From NCBI GenBank assembly GCA_026874595.1, contig CM049314.1, positions 4,293,729 to 4,357,728 of the forward strand: a stretch of DNA of 64,000 bases. Direction: 5' to 3'. Position 1 is the first letter of the stretch. The number at the start of each line of letters is the position of its first letter. Position numbers and translations under genes: made by a program. A model generated the notes under the pieces. It saw only the letters and a program-made list of their open reading frames with translations. It ran no database searches and had not been told where the DNA came from. This DNA comes from Sipunculus nudus. Taxonomy: Eukaryota; Annelida; Sipuncula; Golfingiida; Sipunculidae. Of the stretch, positions 1-14,700 are shown piece by piece.

Positions 1-130
1 TTTTCTGAGTGTGTTGGTATTTTATTTCTAAGTGTATTTGTTTAATCAGGATTATATAGGAAAAAAGACTACATGAAAAATGAATTATTGATGAAACTAG
101 GAACCATGAGTGAATATTGGAATACAAATG

Positions 131-3100
131 ACTTTATCAATACACAGCAGTCAGCTCTGTATGTATCCATAGACAGTATAGTCAGCTTTGAGTGTAGACA
201 GTTTAGTCAGCTTTGAGTGTATCCATAGACAGTGTAGTCAGCTTTGAGTGCATCCAAAAACGGTATAGTCAGTTTTGAGTGTATCCATAGACAGTAGTCA
301 GCTTTCAGTGTATCCATAGACTGTATAGTCACCTTTGAGTGTATCCATCGACAGTATAGTCAGCATTGAGTGTATCCATAGAAAGTAGTCAGCTTCGAAT
401 GTATCAATAGACAGTATAGTCAGCTTTGAGTATATGGATAGGAAAGTAGTCAGCTTTGAATGTATTCATACACAGTATAGTCAGCTTTCAGTGTATCCAT
501 AGACAGCAGTGATATTTGAGTGTATCAATAGACAGTGTAGTCAGCTTTGAGTGTATGAATAGACTGTGTAGTCAGCTTTGAGTTTATCCATAGAAAGTAT
601 AGTCAGCGTTGAGTGAATTCATAGACAGTAGTCAGCTTTGAGTGTAGCCATAGACAGTGCAGTCACCTTTGAGTGTATCCATAGACAGTATAGTCAGCAT
701 TGAGTGTATCCATAGAAAGTAGTCAGCTTCGAATGTATCCATAGACAGTATAGTCAGCTTTGAGTATATGGATAGGAAAGTAGTCAGCTTTGAATGTATT
801 CATACACAGTATAGTCAGCTTTGAGTGTATCCATAGACAGCAGTGATATTTGAGTGTATCAATAGACAGTGTAGTCAGCTTTGAGTGTATCCATAGACTG
901 TGTAGTCAGCTTTGAGTTTATCCGTAGAAAGTATAGTCAGCGTTGAGTGAATTCATAGACAGTAGTCATCTTTTAATGTATCCATAGACAGTGTAGTCAT
1001 CTTTGAGTGTATCCATAGACAGTATAGTCAGCATTGAGCGTAACAATAGTAGTAGTCAGCTTCGAATGTATCCATAGACAGTATAGTCTGCTTTGAGCAT
1101 ATGGATAGGAAGTAGTCAGCTTTGAATGTATTCATTCACAGTATAGTCAGCTTTGAGTGTATCCATAGACAGCAGTGATATTTGAGTGTATCCATAGACA
1201 GTGTAGTCAGCTTTGAGTTTATCCATAAAAAGTATAGTCAGCGTTGAGTGTATTCATAGACAGTAGTCATCTTTGAGTGTATCCATAGACAGTATTCAGC
1301 TTTGAATGTATCCATAGACAGTAGTCAGCTTTGAATGTATCCATAGACAGTATAGTCAGGCCTGAGTGTATCCACAGAAAGTGGTCAGCGTTGAATGTAT
1401 CCATAGACAGTATAGTCAGCTTTGAGGGTATCAATAGAATTTTGTCAGCTTTCAGTGGATCCACAGAATGTAGTCAGCTTTGAGTGTATCCATAGAAAGT
1501 AGTCAGCTTTGAGTGTATCCATAGACAGTATAGTCAGCTTTGAGTGTATCCATAGAAAGTATAGTCAGCTTTGAGTGTAGACAGTTTAGTCAGCTTTGAG
1601 TGTATCCATAGACAGTGTAGTCAGCGTTGAGTGCATCCATAAACGGTATAGTCAGTTTTGAGTGTATCCAAAGACAGTAGTCAGCTTTCAGTGTATCCAT
1701 AGATAGTGTAGTCAGCTTTCAGTGTATCCATAGACGGTATAGAAGCTTTGAGTGTATCCATAGACAGTGCAGTCACCTTTGAGTGTATCCATAGACAGCA
1801 GTGATATTTGAGTGTATCCATAGACAGTGTAGTCAGCTTTGAGTTTATCCATAGAAAGTATAGTCAGCGTTTAGTATATGGATAGGAAAGTAGTCAGCTT
1901 TGAATGTATTCATACACAGTATAGTCAGCTTTGAGTGTATCCATAGACAGCAGTGATATTTGAGTGTATCAATAGACAGTGAAGTCAGCTTTGAATGTAT
2001 CCATAGACTGTGTAGTCAGCTTTGAGTTTATCCATAGAAAGTATAGTCAGCGTTGAGTGTATTCATAGACAGTAGTCATCTTTGAGTGTATCAATAGACA
2101 GTAGTCAGCTTTGAATGTATCCATAGACAGTGTAGTCACCTTTGAGTGTATCCATAGACAGTATAGTCAGCATTGAGCGTAACAATAGAAAGTAGTCAGC
2201 TTCGAATGTATCCATAGACAGTAAAGTCAGCTTTGAGTATATGGATAGGAAGTAGTCAGCTTAGAATGTATTCATTCACAGTATAGTCAGCTTTGAGTGT
2301 ATCCATAGACAGCAGTGATATTTGAGTGTATCCAAAGACAGTGTAGTCAGCTTTGAGTTTATCCATAGAAAGTATAGTCAGCGTTGAGTGTATTCATAGA
2401 CAGTAGTCATCTTTGAGTGTATCCATAGACAGTATTCAGCTTTGAATGCATCCATAGACAGTAGTCAGCTTTGAATGTATCCATAGACAGTATAGTCAGG
2501 CCTGAGTGTATCCACAGAAAGTGGTCAGCTTTGAATGTATCCATAGACAGTATAGTCAGCTTTGAGGGTATCCATAAAATTTAGTCAGCTTTCAGTGGAT
2601 CCACAGAATATAGTCAGCTTTGAGTGTATCCATAGAAAGTAGTCAGCTTTGAGTGTATCCATAAACAGTATAGTCAGCTTTAAGTGTATCTATATAATGT
2701 AGTCAGCTTTCAGTGGATCCACAGAATGTAGTCAGCTTTAAGTGTATCCATAGAATGTAGTCAGCTTTGAGTGTATCCATAGACAGTATAGTCAGCTTTG
2801 AGTGTGTCCATAGACAGTATAGTCATCTTGAGTGTATCAAATAAAAGTAGTCAGCTTTGAGTTTATCAAATAAAAGTAATCAGCTTTGAGTGTATCCATA
2901 GACGGTATAGTCAGCTTTGAATGTATCCATAGACAGTATATATAATCAGCTTTGAGTGTATCCATAGACAGAAGCGAGCTTTGAGTGTATCCATAGACAG
3001 TATAGTCAGCTTTAAGGATATATTGATATGAAGTAGTCAGCTTTGATTGTATTCATACACAGTATAATCAGCTTCCAATGTATCCATAGACAGCAGTGAT

Positions 3101-4330
3101 ATTTGAGTGTATCAATAGACAGTGTAGTCAGCTTTGAGTGTATCCATAGACAGTAGTCATCTTTGAGCGTATCAATAGACAGTAGACAGCTTTGAATGAA
3201 TCCATAGACAGTAGTCAGCATTGAATGTATCCATAGACAGTATAGTCAGGCTTGAGTGTATCCATAGAAAGTGGTCAGCTTTGGGTGTATCCATAGACAG
3301 TATAGTCAGCTTTGAGGGTATCCATAGAAATTAGTCAGTTTTCAGTGGATCCATAGAATGTAGTCAGCTTTGAGTGTATCCTTAAACAGTATAGTCAGCT
3401 TTGAGTGTATCCTTAAACAGTGTAGTCAGCTTTGAGTGTATCCATAGAATGAAGTCAGGAGTGTGTGTATCCATGAACAGCATAGTCAGCTTTGAGTGTA
3501 TCCATAGACAGTATAGTCAGCTTTGAGTGTATCCATAGACAGTATAGTCAGCTTTGAGTGTATCAAATAAAAGTAGTCAGCTTTGAGTGTATCAAATAAA
3601 GTAATCAACTTTGAGTGTATCCATCGACAGTATAGTCAGCTTTGAGTGTATCCATAGAAAGTAATCAGCTTTGAGTGTATCCATAGACAGTATAGTTAGC
3701 TTTGAGTGTATCCATAGAAAGTAGTAAGCTTTGAGTGTATCAAATAAAAGTAGTCAGCTTTGAGTGTGTCAAAGAAAAGTAATCAGCTTTGAGTGTATCC
3801 ATAGACAGTATAGTCAGCTTTGAGTGTATCCATAGAAAGTAATCAGCTTTGAATGTACCCATAGACAGTATAGTCAGCTTTTAGTGTATCCATAGAAAGT
3901 AGTCAGCTTTGAGTGTATCCATAGACAGCAGCGAGCTTTGAGTGTATCCATAGACAGTATAGTCAGCTTTGAGTATATTGATAGGAAGTAGTCAGCTTTG
4001 AATGTATCTACAGACAATATAGTCAGCTTTGAGTATCTTATAGGAATTAGTCAGCTTTGAATGTATTTATAAACAGTATAGTCAGCTTTGAGTGTATCCA
4101 TAGACAGTAGTCAGCTTTTAATATATCGATAAACAGTAGTCATCTTTGCGTGTATCCACTCTTGTCAATAGGCAGCATCCAGCGGTTGACACTTCTCCAT
4201 ACACAGTAGTCAGCGGATGACTTGTCCATCGAAAGTAATTAGCGGACGACAATACCCAAGGACAGTATTAACTGGATGACTCTTCCCGTATAGAGAGTAC
4301 TCTGCTGATCACTTTATCCATAGATAATTG
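131..4330. repeat. 29-31 bp minisatellite array with higher-order structure
   Basis: Well over a hundred imperfect tandem copies of a 31-base unit made of GTATCCATAGACAGTA followed by TAGTCAGCTTTGAGT; many copies lack one TA and are 29 bases long. Variant units (for example one carrying CAGCAGTGATATTTGAG) recur about every 330 bases near 501, 836 and 1168. The stretch from about 1021 to 1560 matches 2161 onward at an offset of almost exactly 1140 bases, so large blocks have also been duplicated. Copies decay after about 4140 and are barely recognisable by 4330. The period is not a multiple of three, and the open frames through it are repeat artefacts. The array lies directly upstream of aminopeptidase gene 1. 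Confidence 0.95.
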
Positions 4331-4721
4331 ATATATTACGCATGACATCTGCCAACATTGGTAAAACGAAGACTGGTTTCAAGTCTGTTATTTTTTAACA
4401 ACAGTTTATTTTTTTCATAGATTTTTGTTATAATGCCACATTACCTAAACATGATAATACTTCTGTATACAACCTATACCTGAGCATAGAGATAATAATG
4501 TGATAACAGTTAATTCAAAGCCACATTACAAACGCATATGATGACGCGCCGTGTGCTTTGATGTGAGGGTCCGGCAATAACACGATAGTACAGAGCCATT
4601 GGCTGAATACATGCACATGAACTATTATTGTTTTATTATCTTATCAGTTAACACATCACATATTGAGTGTTCTTTTGATTTACAGTTCCCGCAGGTGACA
4701 GTGCGTTGAGAGGGGACCAAG
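4331..4721. other. Upstream region of gene 1
   Basis: About 390 bases of unique-looking AT-rich DNA between the end of the minisatellite and the likely promoter. A pyrimidine-rich run ending in TTTACAG at 4679-4685 could be a splice acceptor for a 5' untranslated exon, but no upstream donor or exon can be defended. GATAA and GTTAA words occur (for example near 4501 and 4636), which is not unusual in AT-rich sequence. No gene seen. Confidence 0.4.
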
Positions 4722-4733
4722 TGCGCATGCGCG
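4722..4733 (+). promoter_or_regulatory. NRF1-type palindromic site upstream of gene 1
   Basis: TGCGCATGCGCG is a perfect match to the NRF1 consensus YGCGCAYGCGCR and lies 35 bases before the start codon of gene 1, in a locally GC-rich patch of otherwise AT-rich DNA. NRF1 sites are typical of proximal promoters in animals. I infer that transcription starts close by. No equivalent was seen upstream of gene 2. There is no expression evidence. Confidence 0.5.
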
Positions 4734-4767
4734 TGCAAACTTTGGCAGCATAACGGACTAGACCATC

Positions 4768-5728
4768 ATGGCGGAGAACGGCAAACACCCAGGGCCCGGG
4801 AGCACATTGGAATTGTTTGAAATGGATTCCGTGAAAAAAATCGGAGGCTTGTATATTAGTAAGACGAGAGCCGCCATCCTGGTTGTGGTGGTTTTAGTAG
4901 CCCTGGTCGCTGTAGGACTGGGAGTTCACTTCGGGAGAGGGCCTTGTCCGACCTGTACTGCGACAGTGCCCGGGCCTGAAGAACAATGGGAACAGTGTAA
5001 GAAACTGGCAGCAGACAGGGGAGAGTGTAAGTAGATTTTGATAGTAGATAAAGAAAAAAAAGATAACTTAGTTAAGGAGTAAATCACTGTATGGGGCTCG
5101 TATATTCTGTGTTCGTGACATGGAGCCAGAAAGGGTAGGCAATGGATTTGATTTGGTGTCATGGGTATCTTGGGTAATCTTACATTTCAAAGTCACACTG
5201 TAAGTAAAAGTCTTGATATAACCTCAGTAAAATCACCGACACTGTCATAAATGTTGCACTAGAAAGAAACGTCACAGATCTAAAACTTGATTCCTCTGAC
5301 ATGTGGTAAGGTGGCTCAGACCTAGATTTGAGCAGGGTGGGGACATACCGGATAAAAGCACCAAACTTTTTCCATGTGTTATTCATTGCCTCACCGTTAT
5401 TTTTTTTTCACAGGAGCCACTTCCTTAAAATGAATCATCGTCGGCAATCTTGGATTCCAAGGTGGCCGTCTTGTATAAACACATATATTCTAATATCTCG
5501 GCTTCTAGGTAACTTAGAAATACATGCTTTGTGTCTAAACATCATGATGTCCAGATTATCAAAATAATGACTATTCATTGAACCTCAACCATTTACTAGA
5601 AAGACATAATTTGCTCTTCTTATTGTTCTGGGGCTTGGCTCCATATTTGAGAATGAAAGCAGCAAAATTTTTCTCTGTGTTATTCAAAGCCTTAAAATTT
5701 AAAGTTGATGGGAACCGCTTTCTCAAAA

Positions 5729-5799
<71 letters not shown>

Positions 5800-8700
5800 C
5801 CTTTTATGACAGAGTAGGTTAAAGGGTAAGGATTTATAGTATAATATTAGCCTGTACACATTGCATGCCTGCTCCTCGGGCATGTACATTCTCGTAGCTT
5901 TTTTCGGTCTTGCTAGGAGCACACAATCCAGCACCCATGAGGGTGCTATAGAAATTGTTTCGTTTTACATTTGCCCATTACCATTAAACCACTTACACAT
6001 GAAAAAAGGTTCGTTATTTTAATCCGGCATTTCCCTATTATTTTGCTTATTCACCTTTGGTATTGCAAGTGAAAAAAAGTGCCGGTCACTGCTGTTAACG
6101 TACGGTCGTTCCGTTCATTTGATACAAATATATCTGATACAGGCCTTCACATGTTCACCATATCCATCGTGTAATATCTGATATTACAATAACAGTATAA
6201 ACATATTGATAAAATGAATACTCGACTATTATTCTATCACATCACGTTGTATTTTTTTTATCTGTCACTCATAAAAACCAATAAGGAATCAACATTGTAG
6301 TAGATCGAGTGGGAACAGTTCACGTGTTTAATCTAAGAAAGTTCATATAATCCATTTTGGATAATAGAGATTTGCAGCAGCGTTGCCTTCTTTGATACTT
6401 CCTATAAGTCTACATGTCACGTCGTACCAGCGTCCTCTTAAAATCTTTCAAGTTATGATGACATTGAGTGTCAAGTGGTCCCACGAGTTTTGCAGATTGT
6501 CAAAGAGACACTTCAAATATATAGTGCTTTCTTCTGATGAAGAGCTATTCAATGATAAGGACACAACTCTTATACAATACACTAGACGATATGATAAGTA
6601 TCGTTTAAAGATCTATCTAATTGGCCCACAGGTGTATAAGAAAATAACAAACCCTTTGTAGAGAGTGTCTAAGATACGCCCCGCCGAACAAAACACCTCT
6701 CTATTAGCTAAGCCAATGCACACTTTCATCATATAATGTGTGTAATCTGTAGAAATTGTGTTAAGTGTTGATTTATACAGATATACTCTAACACCCATGT
6801 TTACAGGAATCCCTGAAACCTGTATATTGAAACTAGAACATTTTGAACACCGCTTGCAGTGCAACACGTGCGCCAAATCAGAACATCTACATATTTTCAT
6901 AGAAGAAAACATATTACCCACCTGCACTATGGGTTAAAATAGACACTTGTCTCAGTTACCAAAACAAGTTGCCACGCAAGCATGCAACTGTTGCAAAAGT
7001 TTAAAAAAAAGTCATTGAGTTTAATATGCCTCTTAAGATGTCAATGGCATGACTAATGCATCAACTCATGAGGCAATACAAAGTGTAATTCTATAACCTG
7101 ACTATTATGACTTTATCATTTCTATTGTCAGCTGGAGCACCCAACAATTGCAAAACAATTTTATCTGCCTCTGTGTGGTTGCTGAAACTAATATTGTTCT
7201 TGACCTAAGAGACCTAGAAAAGCCATGGTTATATAACTTAGTAGACATTTATTGAAGTGACAGGTTTCTACTTTGAGTTATGACCCCTACCCCCTGCAAA
7301 TACCCACACACAATCATCCGGTAATTTTGAAACGAGGCCAGGAGTGAGAAGATAGTTATTAAAGAATACATATGAACGTACAACCGAAAGATTAAACCCC
7401 ATCTTTCTGGGGAAAAACACCGCCATTTCCTGTTCTTTACACCCTCACCGATATTCCCATTTGTGTGCGATACTTCATTGCATGACGGTCAGACATTCGA
7501 TATCTCTTATATCAGAGAGATAAAATGCCGTTTGATATAATTAAATCCACCAGTGAGAACATGTTTGGAATGGTTTGTCTGTTTGATTTGTTTGCCTGAT
7601 TTGGTTTATCTGTGAGTTGAACTTCGACAAAACGTCTGAACCTATTTACAACTCTATTGAGTTATGATGCATCGGTAAGGGAAAACTGCAATATATGTTT
7701 ATATCGAACAAAAAACACTAAGACCTTTTTGTTCCTAGTGTATTTGTTGTCCCAACAGCTTGGGACCCTTTATAAAGTGAATATTGTCATAAAATTTTTT
7801 AAATCTTTGCATTTCTCTACCAAACTGGTTATACGTCTCCTTTCAATGGACCCTTTTCCGATATAAGACGCTAATAAATAAAGATAAACTCTTGAATCTT
7901 CCATAAAAAAGGCAATAATATGCGTGGGCCCGCAAAACGTATCCAATCAAATTCAACATTGACACCCGGCGGCAAGTCAGAGAGTGTTTTCCTAATGATG
8001 TTTTGCATTCAGTGACCTCTCAGCTTCCGCAACCTGGTACCTTAGGGAACATTTGCTTCGTTTGTTAACACTGCTGTGTTCCTACAAGTTCAAACAAGCA
8101 TCACACTTATAAACTCTTCTTAAGGTAAATTACTTGGAGTCAATTTATGTATACAGAGAATAAGCCAGAAATCATATGAATTATAGAGAAAAGATAGGTG
8201 AATAACTAGCGTTAATATCTTTATCTTTTTCTCAGGTTTGTGCAACTCTACCTCCACAACTAACAAAGTTACGGGACTGAGGCTAAACAAGACTCTTATA
8301 CCAAGTCACTATAATGTAGAACTTAAACCCGACGTCTACCTCCCTAAACCAGGTTTGAAGGTCGACGGCCATGTTGAAATATGGATGACGTGCGAACAAG
8401 CAACTGACATGGTTGTCATGCACATGTCACATGTTGTCATATATGAAACTACAATAGAGTTCCGTGAAGGAGGGCCCGGTGGTCGATTGATTCAGCACAC
8501 TGACTGGGCGGAAGATAAGGAACGCCACTTTTTAAAACTTTACCTCCCGGAAAACCTGATAGCAGGTACAGAGTATTACTTCCGTGTGGAGTTCCACTCA
8601 TCACTGGACCATTCAGATCTATCAGGGTTTTACGTCAGCAGCTATAAGCAAGACAACGAGACCAGGTGAGTCAAGTTTTACACAGAAAGTCCCAGCCTTG

Positions 8701-11700
8701 GCACTGATCTGAAAGTATTTGAATTATCTCCTACTGCTTGTTGCATTAATCTATGATGTGAACAAAATCGACCATGTTAACCTCAAATGATGTGAAAATG
8801 TGAAAAATCGACCATAAAGCTCAGGTGATGTTACAGCATGCGCCAATACTCAGTACAATATAAGTAAAAAGTAAGTCGAAATCAGTTCCATCATTCCTAA
8901 TCATGAATTACAGTTTTTTACTCAGGTAGGACGGGCATCCACATAAAGGGAGATGGCCTTACTAGGATTCCAACACATGGGGCACCAATTAAATAAACAA
9001 AATACAGAAAATGGTATTGTGGAAATGTTTATTTCTTAGGAAATGGTTAGATCATAGTCCATAACATTTCTATTATATCATTTTTCCAGATACCTGGCCG
9101 TGACACAGTTCCAGCGTTCTCACGCCCGTAGAGCGTTCCCCTGCTTCGATGAACCCGGGTTCAAGTCCACCTTCAACATCACCCTGGTCAGAAAGACAAA
9201 TTACAGCTCTATATCTAACATGGAAGTCATACGTCAAGAAGATAGGTACATGTGTGGCATAAACTCATAAGTTATCTTTCCTATTGCATTTTCAAACACA
9301 TATATAACTAAGCTAACAAAATCAATGTTCATTCAAAAATCGCATCCTTTTTATTAACAATAAGCATCCACACGTGGGTCATTCCACAGTAAATTGGGCA
9401 AATTGGTGATACTGCTTGGTCAAAAAATGTTTTTGTCATATCTGGCTTAAATTTGTAGCACATGTAGGCAGAGATGTCTAGTTTCACTAACACATAAAAG
9501 CCAAGCTTAAACAGCAAAGTCCTTTTTGAAAATAACAATCATCCAAAGCTCGGTAAAACACTTTTTCAACTCCGTCACAGTCATGTTAATTGATCTGAAA
9601 TACAAAATTTAAGGAGATGACACCAGTTAAATTATACAAGACAATGGCATAATATCATTTCCTCCCTTGGAAAATTAAATAAAACTTTGCCTTCTGAATT
9701 AGACCAATGTATATACAAAAAATGTTAAGAAAATTGCAAACTTTATCAAAAACTATTTTTTTCTTTAATTCTTTTTCTCAGGTAAAGACAATTATTCAAA
9801 TAAAAACATAATAATAAATCATCATTAGAAAAATCAAGATTTCCTTTATTTACATTTATAACAGAAAAACTGTGTAGTTAAATGATTCCCTTGATAATAT
9901 TTAGCTGGCAAAGACCATGAGTATTTGTGACGGAGTTGACAGAACAGGCTTTTGACCGGTATACTCTAACATATGACTTTATAAATCTCTTAATTATTTT
10001 CATGCACAAGTCTTCTATGATCAAATATTTCCTTATATGGTATTAAATTTTTTTTATTGATCAGCACTTGATTGTGTCACATAAATTGGCTCATATTTAA
10101 GTTCTGGCTGACAGAAGAAAATCTGTTGTCGCATAACTAAATATTTCTCTGCAAACTTATGAAAACAACTTGACTGTATGTTTAAAATATTTAAAGTATA
10201 CAGCACAGGTAATTCAAAATGATTAGACATCCTACAGTTGATTTAAATTTCCTTTTCCTTGTCATTTTTTGGGGTCTGTAGATGTCTTGAAATATTTTAA
10301 AGGCCATTGAAATCTCTGGGAGGCGAGACAGGGTAAAAGACCTTAAGATGAGATGTGGCTGCTCTTTGGAGGGTTGTAGATTCAGTTTTGCCTTCTTTTT
10401 GCTGACCACTAGAGGACTGGAACAGTCCATCAGCTGCCAAATATGCCAGGTGATGCAAGAAGTTGCTATTATTCATAATCCTAACTAGATAATATATCGA
10501 ACAAGATTGGCACTATTGACTCTGGATGTTTCAACAACAGAGTTACAGGTAGTGCAAAAGTTTCTGTTTGTACACAATTACCAGTTCAAAAGTGGAAAAC
10601 TATTTAGTGAACCAAATTAACAGTTACATTAAACAATGAAACAGGTTTTACAGAAACTGAAGAACAATACCAGGTGTCATGGAGTCATCTTCATCAGTGT
10701 CTGCATTTGCAAAAAAAAATTATGTTATTATGTTGCCACTGTCTTTTGTGGGAACCAGAAGCAGCATGTTAGCAAGAAAAGAGGAATTGACACCATTTGT
10801 TTTTAATTTTTTTTATTTTATGCAGCATGTCTACAATCAAGTGTCATTAAATGGACATATGGATAATTAAATCATATTAATGTCCACAGAGAAAAATATA
10901 TTATAGCACAATAATTGACCAAGTCTGCTGCAACATGCTTAGGTTTTCCTGCTGGGACAGGATGTATTAAATGCTGTCAAAATCTAGCAAATGTATTCTA
11001 AATGACTTTGGATATTGTAGTTTAAGGTACAGGCCTGACACTCTTTAGCAGAATGAAACCACTATGAATCTGGGGTCATAAGAATATCTTTATTGATTAT
11101 ATGGAACACAGGCTTCAAGAGTGAATGCCCTGTATCATATCTAGCTTTATTTTATTTTTAAATAATTTAGATTGCCAATTGCCCATGCTGTTAAAAATGA
11201 AAGTATTCAGTTATATAAAAAGCAAGCAGTGGATGTATCAGGTGAGAATACCAAAATGCAATGATTTTTCTGCTGGGTAACTGTATTTCATTAGTTAGCC
11301 AATTCATAAATCATTAATATTGCCTGGAACTAAATAAATTGAATAATAATTAAGCTTACACATAAAATATAGTTGCAATCTAATGGAATATACAATATAT
11401 TAGTATATATAATAATGGTGAAAGCTTTGTTAAGTAATCAGTGCTCAAAATACAGACATGTCAACTCCATCACGTGACGTGATGGAGTTGACAAATGCTT
11501 GATTTTTTATTTATAATTTTTTTGAAAATCACGTTATAAGCAAGTTATTAAAGATTTTGAACAAAAAACACATGTTTTTCTTGAACATAATAACATTTTA
11601 CCCATTTATCTATTTATGAATGTGAAAAAGCTGTGACGGAGTTGACACGTTAATTTTCCACCCTCCAGGATGAAGACATAAAGGGTTCCATTTCTGATAC

Positions 11701-14700
11701 TAGATACATGTTATGTATAAAACAGTGTTTCATGGATAAAGTATGTCCATGCAACATTTTATATTTGGCTTTGTATAGACATGAATATGTAACTGTCAAT
11801 TTGCTTGGATATAATTCTTTTTGTGACGGAGTTGACTCAAAGCTGGGGGACAGATCAGAAATGCTCGCAAAAAAGTTAGTGGCAACAATTGCTTCAAGCA
11901 ACAATGGAATCTGAACACCTTATTGTGTATTTTAATTTAGCTAATTAAGATAATGAATGAGTTCTTTATCATCTCTTCCAAATGACCTAATATATTAGCT
12001 CCTTGCTCAGGAGACATGCTATTTGTCTGAAAGTGAATATATTGGGACGGGCCTGCACAATAGTAATCCATCCTTTATTATCTCAGATTGGATGGATGGA
12101 GAACCCATGCCAAGGTATTTAACTATATGTATTTGTGTAAAACCTTTAACTACTTGCTGATGAATGAATAAGGAGAGACCAGATATATAGGTAATTGCTC
12201 ATTTTACTGCGGAATGACCCGCCGTATGTAAAGGCAAGATTAGAATAGATTTTAATTGTAATTTGCTGCTGTCACAAACTATAAATCACCGCACGGTGCT
12301 AACTATTCTCTGAAGATTTCTTTTCTAATGCCTTATTATGTCATACTTAATTTGTTTTTTTAAAGAAATGCTATCATGCATTTTTCGCGCATCAAATAAT
12401 ATAAAAATTCCGGTTTTACAGTAATTCTCTTTATATAGGAAAGATACTGTACAAGTAATACTAGTTACCATATTTTATATTACAAGTCCGTATGTGTCAT
12501 TTTTGCTTGTTTGTACGTTTAATGGTCTTGGTATGATAGGAACTTGGTAAGGAAATGTGGAAGGGTTATCTTTATCATTAAATTACAGTTTAAGCGTGAA
12601 TGTTAAACTCGTTACAGACCAGACGGTTACATAGCCGATGTATACAACACCACAGTGCGCATGCCCGCCTACCTCCTTGCGTTTGTTGTGTCAGATTTTG
12701 TCAGCAGGAATCACACCACGCCAAAGGGAACGTTTGTGAGTAATGGACGTTTGTGACCCTGATATTCTATTGAACTCTGGAAAATAAACTGTTTGATAGC
12801 TGTACCTGCTTTAAACATGGCTACTGTTTTATTGTATAATTGGTTGTTATCCTAAGGTCTTTTCTCTGTGTAATAAATAGAATGAAACATTTTTGAAAAG
12901 ATGATTTTTCAATTTATTCGTACAAATAATTTTAACACACACACACATATATATATATATATAAATACGTATTTTCATCGCTAAAAGCAAAGGGATATAG
13001 CACCATAAATTGTGATTTTATTTAAAAAATGTGGAATTAATTTAATTTATTTTTTATATTCATAAAATAATCATTGGTTTTTATCCTTCATATAGGATCT
13101 TATCTTCCACATTGTTATGTACGGTAATGAACAAGGTGGCAAGAACCATTGAAACTGTTTAAAACTTTGTGTTGGCCTCACATTGAAACACGTGTCAGTA
13201 ACCCTATGATTATAAATGATAAACCATTCTCCCCATTAATGTTTCAATTTATTAATTCTTAGTTCCGTCACTGGTGCCGTCGAGACTACGCGGATCAGCT
13301 GGATTACGGGCTAAGCATCAGCGGACGTATCCTGGAGACGTTTGAGAACTACACGGGCGTGTCTTACCCACTCACCAAAACAGGTACTGTTGTCCTGATG
13401 ACTAATGTTATACCGAGCTGTGTATACCGAATAAGTGATGTTAGTCGTCGTCCCATGTATACGAAATAAGTAGTTTCAAGATCAAGATTTAAATTTCTCC
13501 CCTATCTTGGAATCATACTCACTTTTTAAAGTTTATCATGGCAGAAGAAAGTGCTTTACAAGGAAAAGGACCTCTTGAAATACTATTTGCATTGACAAAA
13601 CCTTTATCAAGGTTTATCAGTACCCCTACCAAAATTCAGCAGTTTTGCAGCATATTTGAAGCAGTTTTTCAGCAGATAGCCAGAGCAGTGTTTCCAGCAG
13701 ATCTGCAGCAGTTATTCAGAACAGTTACAGCATATGCTGTATATGTGCTCCAAGACCTATGGATTATATGCTGAAAGTATGCTCCACACTTACCATGTAT
13801 ATACCATGTATTGCGCAGCAGATTTTGAGCAGCGGTTTCAGCACAAATTTAGCGGTCCCAATTATATAAATTAGTCCTCCGTAGGAGCAGGCCTATTTGC
13901 ATATCAGAAGCAGATATTGAGCAGTTCTTCAGCAGAACCTGAGCAGTATGCTCTTTTGGAGCAGATATGTGCTCTGCTGGAGCAGTGCTCTCCTACAGCA
14001 GTGCTCTCCTGGAGCAGTCATCAGTGCTGTCCAGGAGCAGTGCTCTTCTAGAGCAGAACTGTGTGCTCTGCTACCCTGAAGCAGTACTCCCTTGGAGCAG
14101 ACCCGTGTTTATAGATGATCACATCACATTGCGCTCTCGATCTTCTTAATAATTTTTTTTATTAGGGCCCACTCAGCAGCATTCTCTTTTATACCAATTT
14201 CAAAAGAATTGAAAAACACATACCTTTCAATGTGTATAACATAATTTTATTTATTATATACAGTTAATAAAAGCTTCTTTTTCTTGCCCCTGGGTAGATG
14301 AGGATCCACATCATAACCTTTTTTCTTCTCCCAGCCAGGTGTTCCACTGTTATGCATAAGACGAAAGCCTGAAAAGAAAACAAAATGATTTAAACAGCAG
14401 TTCAAACTATCAGTGAGTGGAAATTAAATAAAGTTACATCACTGAAAAAAAGTCTCTAGCTCCAGCAATTCTCATGTTTTATGGGTAAATAAATTTCCTA
14501 ATTTTTACAAAGTGCATTATTTTTGGCCCGTAACATCAAAAATTCACTGACCTAATTTCTGGTATGTACATATCAAAGGTATAGAAGAATATGTATTTTA
14601 AAACTGATAAAAAAAAATATCAGTGGTGTTGATATTAAACAGTCTTGAAGTGTAACAATGGGTTTTTAATGAAATATTGAGGTTTTCCCTTAATATCTTT

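Noticed and set aside
1267-3221. Reverse-strand open frames with repeated Leu-Trp-Ile-His-Ser words in the minisatellite
   Set aside because: They are translations of a 29-31 base tandem repeat that shifts frame between units; no start context, splice sites or family match.
131-4330. CRISPR array
   Set aside because: The repeats are contiguous without unique spacers and the surroundings are clearly eukaryotic.
4679-4685. Upstream non-coding exon boundary for gene 1
   Set aside because: An acceptor-like sequence exists, but no partner donor can be identified and the NRF1 site argues for transcription starting nearby.
5578-5934. Open frames on both strands with Ile-Tyr runs
   Set aside because: They come from the (AT)n microsatellite at 5732-5795.
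11708-11914. Possible coding meaning of the recurrent C-D/N-G-V-D peptide
   Set aside because: Copies are on both strands and separated by stops, so a DNA-level motif is the simpler reading, though a shattered protein repeat is not excluded.
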